From Siniperca chuatsi (lineage: Eukaryota; Chordata; Actinopteri; Centrarchiformes; Sinipercidae): 64,000 nt of DNA. The notes below the pieces were generated by a model that was given only the letters and a program-made list of their open reading frames with translations, made no database searches and was not told the DNA's origin. Within the stretch, counting starts at the first letter, position 1. The number at the start of each line of letters is the position of its first letter. Where the stretch lies: positions 23,881,082 to 23,945,081 of the forward strand of contig NC_058057.1 in assembly GCF_020085105.1 (NCBI RefSeq), given 5' to 3'. Shown here piece by piece: positions 10,010-38,955 of this stretch. Both the position numbers and the translations under genes were made by a program.

Positions 10010-13000
10010 TCAAGACAAAGTGATAGAAGCATACCTCAGTCCTAGCATGATGTCTATATAATTGGCGTGTCCAGCATCCACCAGCTCCTTCGCAACATGG
10101 ACGCCATCAGCCAGAATGTCCACCTTCCAGTGTGTGTTTGACACAAACTCTCTGAAGAAGACCTGAAGGTTCTTCTGGTACAAACATTGCTGGAAGAAGA
10201 CTGCTGCTTCATCGGTCCACTGTCCATCCACTCTAACTGGCTTCACCCCTCTCAGGATGCAGGGGTAAGTCACTTTTGGGAGGTTCGTTATCTCCTCTGG
10301 GAGCCTCTTCAGTTTAGAGCAATCTTCGTATGGCATACATTCATAATGCCCATAATCCACCAGGTTTAGGACTGCTGTGGTGTCGGCGTGTACGATTTCA
10401 GCCCTGCACCACTTGTTCTTGGTGTCTGATTTCAATAGGCAGCAGGTGCCAGGGATGAGGTGGGCTTCAGGAAGAGGAGACATCTGCCCAGGGAGATCAT
10501 CCAACATTATGGACACTTTGTTCATGACGAGAATCAAGTCCTCCAGAACAACGCAAAACTCGAAGGGAGTCGTCACTGCAGCAGCAAAGCCAGAATACAC
10601 TTTGTCCATATCAATAGGAGCAACGATAAGTTGCTGAGGAAGGCTTGTGTCCAAGTTGGATTTTCCTTCCGCTTCCTCATTTCGGGTTTCAGCGGGTGAC
10701 AGGATCATCTCTTCATTCTGCTGCAGTGAGGTCGTGATTTGACGAACGAGGAACAGTCCATTTATGACTATTTCAACCATCCAAAGTTTATCAGCTTCTG
10801 AATAACACACAAATACCAGCTTGACTTCTTTTCCTATCATTGGTTTGAGAGTTTCGCACCAAAATTTGTGAGCACCCTCTCCCTCACTGAACCCAAGGCA
10901 GTTCATCTTACACAAAACAGCAAGGTACGGGATTTTTGTCAGGTTGCTATGCTGTCGTCGGATTGAGCCACTTGGAATTACTTCTGTTATTCCATGATCC
11001 ACAAAGAGGACCAGGCATTTTCCCAGGCCTACATGTTGAACAACAGCCCTGTGCCACTGCTTGTCCTTGTGTACCTGAACTAAGCACTTAAGGCCTTGTT
11101 TGACATCCTCTTCAGCTACCATCTCGCACTTGTATAGGTCAGCTATGCGACATTCCAATGCAGCAAGCAGTTCACTGGTCTTATTTAGTCTGATGTAAAA
11201 ATTGCCGTTACTCAGGACCGACAGAACTGTACCATTCTCCGCGTCTCTAGCACGAATAGTTGTAAGTATGATTGCATCTGCACAATTACTCTTCGCTTTG
11301 ACAGAGGATTTCACGGTTTTCCTTTGATTCTTCTTAGAATCACCCTTGTTTCTTATGGGTGTTCTTCTATGGTGCAAGCAGGTTATTACCTTCAGTTTGG
11401 GTGACAGTGTGTCAGGACGTGGTTTCAGCATGATGTTTTCACCATCAACTGTAGGAATCAACCTTTTGGATTTAGTCATTTCATTCTCGCTCACTTCTTT
11501 TTTCAGGTAGTTCTGTTGACAGGATCTCACTTTCTCTTCTATTTCAGTTGAACTTGCAGGAGCCTGCTCATCAGTTTCAGTGCTACTATTAACAGCTGCT
11601 TCAAGTGCTGCTGGAAGACCAACTGCTCCATCAAGAATCTCAACCTTGACTTCCCAATGAGTTCCATATTGACGGACAAAATCAACCATGAGTGGCTTCT
11701 CCATTACAGCATCAGTGAAAGAAGCATCATTTTTGTATCTGCTTGTATCCGACAGGGAGCATGCTATGCTAAATCTCGGCTGAGAGAGATACTCCTTTGG
11801 TATGGAGTAAATCTTCTCCTTCCCCATGACTGCTGAGTTTCCATAGTCCACAAACTCAACTTTGAAACAGGAACTTCCTTCATAGTCCTTCACAGCAGAA
11901 CGATACAGAGCGCTGTCTTCCTCATACTCAGCCAGAACAAGGTCATTGATTCTCAAAGATGTAGTAGTCTTCAAGGAATCTCTAAACATACCTGAGTTGA
12001 GATCTTCACCCATTTTTAAGATGGCAGGTTCATCCTCTGACAGTTGAAGGAAAAAACTCTTGACCGAGTCGATGTGGGAGACAAAACACTTTGCCCTGAA
12101 ACCTGCGCTCACTTTCATGTCGGGCAAACGTGAGAGCTGAGGGACATCCGTTTCCTCTGTATACTGGGGTTGCTCTGACTTTGTGTTTGTATCACAGTTC
12201 TCTTTTTGTTGTTTTACTTGAGAGTTTTTCTGAGATTTTATAGGGACACAGCTCTTTGTATTGTCTTCATTTTGTTGTTTTACTTTTGTGTTATTGTTCT
12301 GAGTTTTCCCATGAACATAGTTTTTTGTGTTTTCTTTTTTGCAGGATGCTCTCCCAACTTGAGTGCCTCTGTGGGCATTCAATGTCGGAGAACTCGAAGA
12401 CTGCCCTTTACGTGGACTCTTGCACCAAACTGAAGTCTTTGTGTTTCTTGTTTTGAGAGTTTTATGCTTTGTCTTTGTGCTGCTCGTGTCAAAACTCACA
12501 ACTGTCTTTGGTTTAGGTGAAAGACTAAGAATGAGCTCCTTTACCTTCTCATTGATGTTAACATCTCCATCAAACAGTTCAACATCAAATGAACCATCTT
12601 CGGCCTTTCCAACTATGACGGCTCTCACTTGCTTGTTGAGGATTGCACCATTAAGCCATTCTTTGACATCTGCATAGAGCTCTTCCTTGGACACTGAAGC
12701 AAGGCTAAATCTCACAGCCTGCATGGGTGTGTACAACAAATCAGTAGAGTCTCTGGGGATAAACATGACGTGGGTTTTCTCTGATATGTTTGTGTTTCCA
12801 TAATCCACAAAAAATACACCGAGATGCAGAGGCGACTGAACAGGATGCGCCAAGCCTCTGTACCATTTGCCATCAAAGTATTTTGCAAGGCACAGCTTCT
12901 TCAAAACAGCTCTCATACTGGCTTGCATCATTTTCTCACTCTCCTCTGAGATTTTCTTTTCAAGCTCTTCTGTGATTTCAGTGTTTCTGTCAAGCTGGCA

Positions 13001-15848
13001 GTAGACTTCCCACTGACTGCTAACATGAGTGATGTAGACTTGTTCTTTATTTCCAGGACTTAGATCATATGACGAGTAGACAAAAGACTCAGGAAACGCT
13101 GTTGACAGTTGCTTTGTTGAGATTGTCGCTTCTCTTGCCAGGCCCTGTTCCAAGAGCAATTTTGTTAGGCTCTGTTGGGTTTGAGTGTTGACGAGGTCCA
13201 CAACATTGCACAGTCCTTTGTTTTTCACATTCCACTGAGAGACAACTTTACATCTTAGACCACCGGTGCTGTCGAGGACAAAATATTTCAGCGAGTTACA
13301 CACCTCCGGACTCCAATTCCCGCAGTTCTTGGGGTCAGCAGGTTCAATCAGGTTGTAAAGGCTGCACCTGAAAGCTTGTCCTTCCAAATAAACATATTCT
13401 GGCATTATTGCCTGAAGATTGTGCTCCTTGATTTGAATGGTATAGCCATAGTCAACCAACATCACTCTAGCATGACCTCTCTGTCTTTCTTTGATGAAGG
13501 CCCTGTACCATCTTCCATCTTGAGGTGACTTGGCGACACAACATGAATCCCCTGACTGGAGGGGGACTGTGTGAGTGGAGTAATATTGCTGAACTTTATC
13601 CATCAGTTCCTCCATAGCTGGAACCTTATCTAGAGGCTGGCACCAGAAATCTGATGGAGAGCTGATGTAAGAGCAACACACTGCAAACTCACACCCAGGC
13701 TTGATGCGTAACACTCTGAAGTTAGCAGGGGCTTGGGCCTTCTCCATTTCATTTTTGCATGTTTTCTCTTTCTCCTCACAATCTTCCAATTGCTCTGTAT
13801 TCCCATTGATGTCTGATGTCACACTATATCTTAGGCACCTTGTTTTTTCTGTAACATCTGTGTTATTTTGCACCACAGGCTCTATAGGAATGTTGTTCCA
13901 GCATTCCGCTTGTTTGGAAGAGATTAAGATCTCAGTGATACTTTGCTTGTTGTCACTTCCCATCTCATAGAGATCAACAACAAATTTGTTTTTTCTCATC
14001 TGAACAACATGGACTAGCAGGGCTTTGTTTGACACAGCTCGTCTGAAAAAGTCAGAGGTAGCACTGGTCCAGACTTCATCCAAAGGAAAAACATTAAGAG
14101 AACAACAGAAGGCAAACGCTGATTTGCTGGCAAATGTCTCGGGTATCTTCTTGATCAACATGTGTGGCACTTTCTCAATGTTCCCAAAATCGATAAAAAG
14201 AACTTCAGCTCCATGCTCAAGAATGTCTGTCACTACACCCCTGTAGAAATGCATGTCTTCCTCATAAACTGCACAGCACAGTGTCCCAAGCTCAGGATTC
14301 AACAGTACATCTTCATCCAGATTCACTTGACTGAAGTGATCTGCCATTTTTGTCATCATTTCTTCGAACTCTTTGTTGCGTTTTTGTGTTCTGATCCATA
14401 AGTGGTTTGGATTCCGGACATGCTCAACATAGCCCACAAAGACAGAGTCTACCTTCACCTCTTCTTCTTCTTCCAGGGTTTTACCTAATGCTTTGCCGAT
14501 GATTGTCTCATAGTATAAATAGCCACCTTGAGATGACAATTCTTCTGCCTCAAAAACCTTCTTTCTTGGAAGCTCTTGAATGGGCTCCGGTTCCTTCACA
14601 TGATTATCTTCAACACCAATTACTGTGATAGAGTACAGATGCTGTCCTTCGTCAAAACTTCTGATTTCCACATCTAACACTCTTCCAAGCAAGCCTGCCT
14701 TGAGAAAACTCAACTGCTGTGTTTTGACCGCCTCATCCTGATCACTCAGGAAGGAGAGCGAGCATGGGAACGCCATGATGGGTGTTGAATAGAAATCAGG
14801 TGTCAACCTGTGGACGTTGTCAACTTTGACCGTTTCAAAGAATCCGTAGTCAATGAACAAAACTCTAACTTGAGCGTTGACTGGGAGAAACTGCACAAAG
14901 CCTCTGTACCATTTCCCATCTTTGCCTTTAACTGAGCACAGTAAGCCCAGGTTTTCTGGAGTCTTCTGATTGCGTTCTTTAGTTCTGTCCTCACAAACTG
15001 CAGCCAGCTTCTTTGACATTTCCCAAAGATCTGTTTCCATACTGACCCTCTGACAGTAAAACAGCCCGGGGTTGACAGCAGCAGTTACACGCACTTTAGC
15101 ATGTGTCCCACAACTCAATCTAGGCCCACAGAATGACAGAATGTCTTCGTATCCCTGCAAACCAGATGGTTTGAAGCAAAATTCTTGTCCCCTTGGCTTT
15201 TCAATGAGTAAGTCAGGAACTGGCTCTATGTTTTGTTTGAGCGGCACTTCTGTGAGCATCTCAACCAAGAGGAGGAAAGTATCTGTGTCCACATGCCTCC
15301 CGAACCCATGTCTAACAAGGTCGATGTTGATGTCAGAGGCTTCCAATAAGAGCACTTTGTGAGGCAGGAGGGCTTGGATGTAACCTGTGACATTTCTTCC
15401 AATCAGGTTTGAGAAGTACTGCTCTACTACAGAATGAAAACCTTGAAGCAGCAGTATATTTGCAAGAAAGCCGCAAACTATCTTGGGAGGCAGGATGAAC
15501 AGGTCGTTTGAACACGAAGAAATGTGGTCGATGTTGACACTCAAGACATTACCGTGATCTATGAGGAAAACATCAAACAAGTCCTCTTTTCGATTCTGAA
15601 CTCTTCCCCTGTACCAGCGGGCTGAAGTCAAATCTTCTACGAGGCAAAACTCTCCAATATCCACTGCAGCTTTAGTCTTAGGTAAGTTCTGTAGTTCTCC
15701 TTGCAAGATGTTATAGTCAAGTTCACATATGGTAAGGTACTGTCCCTGGAAGTGTATCAGGGTTGCTTCAGGGTTCCAGTCCAAGTGCGTTAACTTGAGG
15801 TCCACTGGCCAAAGGGCACAAGGTGCAGATGGACCAGAATTCTGAGAC
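10010..15848 (-). CDS. tdrd15: Giant coding exon of a multi-Tudor germ-granule protein, best matched to TDRD15
   Basis: Multi-Tudor scaffolds of this family bind symmetrically dimethylated arginine on PIWI-type proteins and organise germ-cell nuage/chromatoid granules. The exon is entered through an acceptor (TTTGCAG) at 15849 and encodes about 1950 residues. Counting from the VDLKLTHLDW segment as residue 1, eight Tudor cores are visible: about 46-90 (RWYRGRV, FLIDHGN), 287-325 (KWYRGFV, FIDYG), 506-545 (FYRGVV, FIDFGN), 752-790 (RWYRAF, LVDYG), 970-1005 (KWYRGL, FVDYGN), 1286-1325 (LYRSAV, FVDYGN), 1570-1610 (QWHRAVV, FVDHG) and 1784-1825 (KWCRAEI, LVDYGH). A lysine/asparagine-rich linker (about 1095-1225) separates Tudor 5 and 6, and a basic linker (about 1410-1505) separates 6 and 7. 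The N-terminal LTHLDWNP and VDIGEFCLVED segments fit TDRD15 better than TDRD6, its closest relative. A donor (CTGAG|GTATGC) at 10035 may splice out the last residues; unspliced, the frame stops at 10010. Confidence 0.85.
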
Positions 15849-17175
15849 CTGCAAATTTAAGTGACTTATATTTTTAAACATTCAAAAAGTGTTAATCATT
15901 TGGTGACATTATGACTTCATTTATTTAAGCATCAGGAGCTGTCCATTGTAAGACCTATTTCAGAGCCTGGTGTGTGGAGCAAAATGAAGCCCATGCTGTG
16001 TCCGAAATAACTCCCCCATTCATCAATCCCTATAGTATTCACCATCATTTTTCTTCATCACTAGGCCTGTCGCAATTATTACCTTAAGATTACCTTAGAA
16101 ATTATTACCTCAAGCGAGTACAAAACTTTTTTGGCAATACTGTGGAAGTTTCGTCAAATTTTGTTGCTTCCATCCAGCTTTCTAAATAATTTGCTTTAAA
16201 ATGCTTGGATGGAAAAATGGCTTTGTGTTTCCCCACTGCATTTTTACTTTTGATAATAAAAATCAAGCCTCCTTCTACATTAAAAAGGGGCAATATGTAA
16301 GAACTGAGACTACTCTCCACCTGTCAAATTTATACTGCAAATCAATAGGGGGCAGCATGTCACATATCAGGTCATAACTGCTGCAAGGTGCCTTTAGCTA
16401 GTAGCTCAGTTTGCTGTGCAGCTAACTTAGTTATGGTGCTATTAGCTGACTGACAACCAGAACCGGAGTCGGGCAAGCGGGAAACGGACCAGGATCAGCA
16501 GCTTCCCAGTGAACACGGCCAGACCGGGACTGAACACAGCCTCAAAGCTCAACGGGGGCCAGTTTGATGACAGGGAATACAGTACCGAGGTAATTTATAG
16601 CATATTTCCTTTCTTGAAGTTTTGTGAGTTTATTTTGTTTATTTATTAGACTAAAGAGAGCTTGTGTAACGTAACAAACTCGCACACATCTCCCAGCTGG
16701 AACTACCTGAGCTATACTATCGGAGTATCGCCTCTCGAGGTACAAGTGGTATTACAACACATTCTGGGCCGGAACGGGTCCGTGGCTAGCTGGTTAGCAT
16801 GCTAATTTCAGTAAATATCTCTGCAACACAATACATATATGTGTTTGACATGACGTCAGCACCATTACTTCTTCACATTCTGTTGACCAGGTTAAAAAAT
16901 TGCTGAAAAACATTTGAGTTTTAAAGAAGAAAATAAAACTAACATAAAAGAGAATAATTTCACATTTAATTGGGAGGCCAAATAATTCTGTTGTATTTGG
17001 TGCCAGATTTGGTGCTCCACTAAAGCATATTCCACTGAATCCTGAATCTGGAAAGTAATTGACTACGAAATCATAACTTTATCCAATTGTTTAGCTGTTA
17101 ACTTGATAGAACCAATATGATACATTATAGTACAAATAACATGCCAGCATCACTTTCCCACATTGTTTTACTTAC
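15849..17175 (-). other. Intron of the Tudor gene, carrying a dispersed repeat
   Basis: The intron is bounded by donor GTAAGT at 17175 and acceptor AG at 15850-15849. About 16,284-16,900 resembles a dispersed teleost repeat: it opens with AAAAAGGGGCAATATGTAAG, holds a GGGGGCAGCATGTCA segment, and ends with GGCTAGCTGGTTAGCATGCT followed by AATTTCAGTAAATATC. Its class is unknown. The rest of the intron shows nothing recognisable. Confidence 0.6.
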
Positions 17176-17245
17176 TTTTGATGTTCGGAGCTCAGCACTG
17201 ACTGCATGGCAGCAGCATCAGTAACTGTCATATCCTAAACAGAAC
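17176..17245 (-). CDS. tdrd15: Start-codon exon of the Tudor gene
   Basis: The exon follows acceptor TTGTTCCTTCAG (ending 17246) and ends at donor CAAAA|GTAAGT. The start ATG is at 17231-17229. The first residues are MTVTDAAAMQSVLSSEHQK, and the last two bases plus the first G of the giant exon complete a Lys codon, so the frame continues as SQNSGPSAPCALWPVDLKL. I chose this ATG because the giant exon itself has no in-frame ATG before the conserved N-terminal segment; that position is a GTG (Val). A second in-frame ATG lies eight codons later. Two bases precede the intron, so phase supports the join. Confidence 0.8.
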
Positions 17246-17429
17246 CTGAAGGAACAATGTTGGAGACAATTAAATGTACTCGCTGTAATAAAAAATAAAT
17301 AGCATTTACTAAGCCTGTATACCCTTAACTAGACATAGCTCAAGTTTGACACATTACTTTCATTTTATTTATTTACTTTTCCTGTTAAGGGGGTTTTTTT
17401 GTGTAAAGTTTTACCTTATCTAAATTGAG

Positions 17430-17524
17430 GGTCTAAGGATACAGGGTGCCATATGTTGAACGTACTGTAAACCACTTTCAGGTAAATTTGTGATTTTGGG
17501 CTATACAAATAAAACTGACTTGAC
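17430..17524 (+). mobile_element. 3' end fragment of a fish L2-like LINE
   Basis: The plus strand reads GTGATTTTGGGCTATACAAAT followed by AAAACTGACTTGACT, the usual 3' terminus and pentanucleotide tail of a teleost LINE whose other-strand copy ends near 59,340. Only the tail is present. It lies in the first intron of the Tudor gene in the opposite orientation. Confidence 0.7.
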
Positions 17525-18532
17525 TTTACACAGCACCAACATCTTGGTGAGAGTAAAAAGATCTATGGTCTAGAATAGATTATAATTTCAGATGACTTCA
17601 AAAAGATGTGCTAAGGCAAGCTGTGCATAACGTAGGCTACAACAAAGGCCGGTCGTTGTATAGAGAACACATACCCTCAGCCACATTATAAAAAATAATA
17701 ATGGAATAATGGTAGTGACTATCTGACACTTGTACTTAAACTCAGATGTAGCTACATTTTGTATTTGGGGCACATGCACAAATGAAATATGAGGTCAAAC
17801 ATTACCCAGGATTAGGTCTTATAGAAGACCACCATAAAGAAAAGCATATCTGGTGAATAGTTACATTTGTGCTTTGTTTTTGTGATTTTCTATTGATATT
17901 GGCTATATTTAACATCTAACAAATGTTTGTGGATCTGGATTTATCGTTATTGGCGGCACTGATATGAGTGAGTTAGGAGTACCCTGCCTGATCCATACCA
18001 TTATCCATTAACAATAAACATATTCAAAGCATTAAAAGAAATAATATTTTATTAATTTTGGTAGATTGGCTTGATTTAAACATCATGAAAATGTAAAAAA
18101 TGGCGCCTAGCTTAGATCTGCTAGATGATGTTAGCAACCTAGCTAACGTAGCTAGCTTAAACCTGAGTTATATTACCGAGCCAAAGATACAATTTCAAAT
18201 TTAGAAATTTGAAACTGTCGTTTCCCTAAATCCACAGGGTACAAGAGGATGTCCGTACTAACCAAAAGTGACTCAGCAGACTTTTTCATGGCGGTGCAAG
18301 TTGACATTCAGCAGGATAAAGCGGCAGTGAAACTAGCAAAGCGCTAACATCGTTAACGAATTGTATGCTAACGCTAGACGATGCTGAAGCTAACTTCATA
18401 GTTCGGCCTAACTGTCAGCGTCCATCATGGTCGAGTCTATCTCAAATTATCCTCAGTGACTGAAAACACCGGTTAGTTGGTGACATCTTTATGACTAACG
18501 TTAACTCACTCACATTCATGACTATTGCCTAC
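17525..18532. other. First intron of the Tudor gene, no recognised element
   Basis: This is unique-looking sequence. The part from about 18,080 to 18,500 is less AT-rich than the rest, has several GCTAGC/CTAACG motifs and CpG dinucleotides, and may belong to the promoter of the divergent gene pair. No coding exon was found. Confidence 0.5.
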
Positions 18533-18600
18533 CTTTTGTGCCGCCTCATGTGTGCGAGCTGTCAAGTTACTCAGGATGCTGCAACACGTGTCTAATCTCA
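18533..18600 (-). other. tdrd15: Probable non-coding first exon of the Tudor gene
   Basis: A consensus donor (AAAAG|GTAGGC) ends at 18533 and pairs well with the acceptor before the ATG exon at 17245. The sequence upstream contains no in-frame start. The 5' boundary is a guess because no transcription start evidence exists. The surrounding 18.1-18.6 kb is CpG-richer than the flanks, as expected for a promoter. Confidence 0.45.
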
Positions 18601-19992
18601 CTTCCGCCTTCTCCTCCATAAATAAAAGGTCAGAGATGTCCTGGTTTATCATGAGCTGGAGGTTAAATCTTTATTATATGAACATTGGCTGTCTACTTTA
18701 ATTGTCTGTCTGTCTAATTTAATAAAATTATCTGAAATGCAAACATGATACTTGCCAGCCCATTTAAAAATGATTTCTGTTAAAGTTTATGCTGAATTTA
18801 AAATTTAAACCCTAATTAACATCACATTCACATTATGTTTACATTACAGGCTTACACTTTTACATTTTTTGACTGAATTTACAGTCATGACTTTTGGTTA
18901 TGTTATGGTGATGGTTATGGTTAAAACAAGACTCATGGTACACCATGCCAAATTAAATACAAACACCATAGTGAAATGTCCAATGAGGATGCATCTAAAA
19001 AAAACATTTTAATGGAAAAATCTTCAAAGTTGATAGATTATTTTGATTAGTGTGGTGTAGTGCTCAAGCAATTAGTTAATTAAAGGATTAGTAGATCTAC
19101 AGAAGATTCAACAACATTCAATAATCTTGATAATCGATTAATCATTCAAATCATTCACTAAGCAAAACTGCCAAACATTATCTAGTTCAAGCTGCATAAT
19201 TGTGATAATTTGAGCTTTGATCTGTTAATATTGTTTTTTGATTTTGGACTGTTGGTCTTATAATATGATTTCTTAATAATGTCATATTTGGCTTTAGTAT
19301 TGTAATAGGCATTTTTTCACTATTTTCTGACATTTTCTTTCTTTCTTTTCCTTTATTTAAGCAGGTAAAGGTCTTGTTGAGCTTAAAATTAACCCATAAA
19401 CAGGCTAACACAACTGCCACACAATAATATCCATATCCAGATGCATAATACAGGTATTTGAGTTTTCAAAACTAAATAAAGTGACAGCCTTAAATCCCTG
19501 CTGGGTTTTTATGAATATATAACTTTGTATAAAGGACCAGCTGACTGTGAGAGGCTGGTTGGATGGATGGACAGATGGATGAGGGTTTTTCTGTTAATCA
19601 TTAATAACCTGGATTAGCCCCAGTCTTCTGTAAATATGATGAATGCATCCACGGCTTCATTAGCGCTGCCTTCCCACAGCACAGCTTTATTAGTCTGAGT
19701 TGCTCTGTCAGGTTTATCATCAGTGCAGTTTCTTTCCACTTTTCTTTAGCTTCACATCAGTGGTTGGACCAAAATGCTGGACATGGTGTTAGTGATCTTT
19801 TTTATCTTTTCCTGGACTTGTGTGAAGGTGGGATATACAAACAGTGCTTAAGGATTGTGTGCAGAGCTGATTCACAGTCTTAAGGACAAATGAGCTGCAG
19901 AGAACTGTTTTTTCACCGCAGGCAGACTTCAGTTTTCTTCTTCTTCTTTGTCTTCGGTTGATTTGTTTATTGACATTTATTTTTATGCGACT
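18601..19992. promoter_or_regulatory. Divergent promoter interval between the Tudor gene and rfx6
   Basis: About 1.4 kb separates the proposed Tudor first exon from the rfx6 start codon. The right part (about 19,700-19,992) should hold the rfx6 5' untranslated region and core promoter, but no clear TATA box or initiator stands out. A decayed dispersed repeat occupies about 19,050-19,290 (listed separately). Regulatory function is inferred only from position. Confidence 0.4.
19050..19290. repeat. Decayed dispersed repeat, copy 1 of 3 in the window
   Basis: Contains AATCTTGATAATCGATTAAT, then CAAAACTGCCAAACATTATCT and TTTTGGACTGTTGGTC, the same order of blocks as at 54,810-55,040 and, in part, 37,578-37,692. 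This is an abundant teleost repeat whose class I cannot name. It lies in the interval between the two genes. Confidence 0.6.
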
Positions 19993-36652
<16,660 letters not shown>

Positions 36653-36858
36653 CGCAGAAAACAGACTGTTCTCCTACTGGAAAACAGTCCTGATGTTTGG
36701 AGTCCAGTTCCCATCAGAGCAGCCCAGATCCAGTATGTATGTATGCACTAATGCTATGAGGTCATTTGGATAAAATCAAGTGCAAGTGAGGTGACATGTG
36801 ATGAGTTCAGGTACAGTATGAAGCTTAGCTAAGGAAACCAGGACACTCCTGTGTAAAG

Positions 36859-36921
<63 letters not shown>

Positions 36922-37185
36922 GAAAGACTGTTTTTACTGAGAAAGACCTACATGACACCTGCCAATTGTTTTATTCCCTACTGTATTATAAACCAGATAG
37001 AGAGGAGCAAAGGAAAGATATTTATTTGTATGAAAATGTGGATTATTAACAGTCACTCTGATAAAGATATTTATCTTATATCGACAACTGTATTTTTCAA
37101 TCAGTAATTTTTCTAGCCTGAGGGCTTCCATTTCTTCTGTGTGCAAATTGTTGTAAATAAATCTTTGTTAGTCACAACAGTGTTG
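36653..37185 (+). other. rfx6: rfx6 3' untranslated region with poly(A) signal
   Basis: A canonical AATAAA at 37,156-37,161 follows the stop by about 500 bases and is itself followed by a T/G-rich segment (CAACAGTGTTGTATT), as expected of a cleavage site near 37,180. An (AC)n(AT)n microsatellite lies within the UTR at about 36,859-36,912. Confidence 0.7.
36859..36912. repeat. (AC)n(AT)n compound microsatellite
   Basis: AC units pass directly into AT units inside the predicted rfx6 3' UTR, so the mRNA 3' end is likely to be length-polymorphic. Confidence 0.95.
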
Positions 37186-37577
37186 TATTCACTGACAGGA
37201 CAACAAGTGAAAATCCGCCTAACAGCACTGCTATTTACAGCTGCTCTGCACATATATTCATTAGTCAGGTGATATAAAGGCTAGACTGTTCATTCAGAAA
37301 GGCTGTTATTACTGCTGCAGGACGCAGGCATCATCAGACAGTAATAGAGAGTGTTTTCTATCTTACAGTCTCTTTAGAGCCAAGGCTTAAACAACAGTTT
37401 GTTTTTGGTGATAACGTTTTCAATCACTTTCATTTCTAGGGTTTTGGTGCAAATTGCCCCAAATGTTTACAGTAACATTGACTCATGACTAAAAGTTAAA
37501 AGGGTTAAGAGACTGGACATCTTCTGTGTAAGCTCTGACTTCTTTTTTGGTTTTGGTTAAGGCCCTGTCTTTCTGCT

Positions 37578-37692
37578 TTAAGTCAATTAATGCTGAAAGA
37601 ATTAGTTAATTAGTCAATTAGTCAATCACCAGAAATTTCACAACCACTAAAAATGCCAAACATTTACTGGTTCCAACTTCTCCATGTGAGGA
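37578..37692. repeat. Dispersed repeat, copy 2 of 3 (fragment)
   Basis: Carries TTAGTTAATTAGTCAATTAG, then AAAATGCCAAACATTTACTG and AACTTCTCCATGTGAGGATT, the first blocks of the longer copy at 54,810-55,040. The end is cut by or adjoins an L2-like tail. Confidence 0.65.
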
Positions 37693-37721
37693 TTTGCTGG
37701 TTTTCTCTGTTTTATGTTATA

Positions 37722-37830
37722 ATAATAATAATAATAATGATAACTTTACTTGTATAGCACATTTCATGCAAAGATGCAGCCCCAAGTGCTTCACAAGACA
37801 TATCATATCAATAATAAATAACAAAGGCAA
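37722..37830 (-). mobile_element. L2-like LINE 3' tail on the minus strand
   Basis: An AAT trinucleotide run precedes TACTTGTATAGCACATTTCA and CCCAAGTGCTTCACAA, which is the inverted form of the L2 3' hairpin (compare the LINE at 925). Only the tail is identifiable. Confidence 0.7.
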
Positions 37831-37999
37831 TAGAAGAAAAAAACTGCAAACATAACCATATGTCAAAACAAGTGATTTAAAGCTCACTGTGGGGCTCTGG
37901 GGACTTAAAACAGGAATTCTAAACATTTTTCTGACATTTTATAAACTAAAATATTAACTGAAAAGCAAATGCACATATTAACTGATAATGAAAATAGTC

Positions 38000-38300
38000 A
38001 TTAATGGCAATTTAGCATGTTAACATGCTAACATTTGCTAATTAACATTAAACACAGAGTTCATCTGAGGCTGATGGGAATGTCATTAGATTTGCAGATA
38101 ATTGGTCAAAAACCAAAGTACTGGAGATGATCAAAATTTTCCCAGATGATGGTGGTAAATGAAAAGTCAAGAAGATCACCACAGTGATTACAATTCACAC
38201 TGAGAGGAACATGAATCTCTGTACAAAATTCCATGACAATCCATTTAATGAATGCTGAGATATTTCAGTCTGGACCAAAGTGGTGGACCAAACGACTGTC
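38000..38300. repeat. Dispersed teleost repeat of unknown class
   Basis: Contains the blocks TTAGCATGTTAACATGCTAA, GAACATGAATCTCTGTACAA, AAATTCCATGACAATCCATT and GATATTTCAGTCTGGACCAA, which I recognise as a frequently repeated teleost unit. No coding frame is present and the ends are not defined. Confidence 0.55.
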
Positions 38301-38955
38301 GCCGCTAGTGCGGCTAACAACGTAAATTCAGTGTCTCCAGTAGCTGCTGCAGCTCTACTGATGACATGGCTTATTACCATGATGCTTCTGGTTTTATTTA
38401 TTTGCTGTAATAATGGAGATAGTGAACAGAACAGGGAACAGATTTGCGTTCTTTCTTTTGTCTGCCTCTGCAGCAGATTGACTTCCAGTCAATAACAGAC
38501 CCCAATAGAATCCTTATCTCCCCTGATTCAAAGACCTCTTGTCAAAGCGTTAAACACACGACTCTTTAACGGCTGAACTCTGAGATTACAGGACGGAATC
38601 ACAATTGAAGACTGCGGATCAAAGTTGGGAGCTTTTTATTTGTAATTATTTGGTTTGTCTGCGGCACAATGGAAGTCAGATAAAAGTGTTTACCAAAATG
38701 TTACAAGAACCAACACAGAGAGATGGAGAGAGGGAGGGCTGGTGGATGATGTCTGAGAGTAAGCTGTTAATATCACACCATGGTGACCTCAGTAAAACAT
38801 GGAAACATGTCTCCTCTTGAGTTTGTTGGCACTAGAGCAGATGGGACATCATAAAACCACAAGATCAAAAGATACTGAAACAGGACAGGTTGTGTGGCCA
38901 GTTTCCTCTGACAAAATATACTTCAGTCAAAAACTCCCTTATAATTAAAATATAT

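Noticed and set aside
12206..12677. Plus-strand frames inside the giant Tudor exon
   Set aside because: They are antisense shadows of a well-supported coding exon.
10010..15848. Assignment of the Tudor gene as tdrd6
   Set aside because: TDRD6 shares the later Tudor repeats, but the N-terminal segment (LTHLDWNP, VDIGEFCLVED) fits TDRD15 better. A gene tree would be decisive, so TDRD6 remains the alternative.
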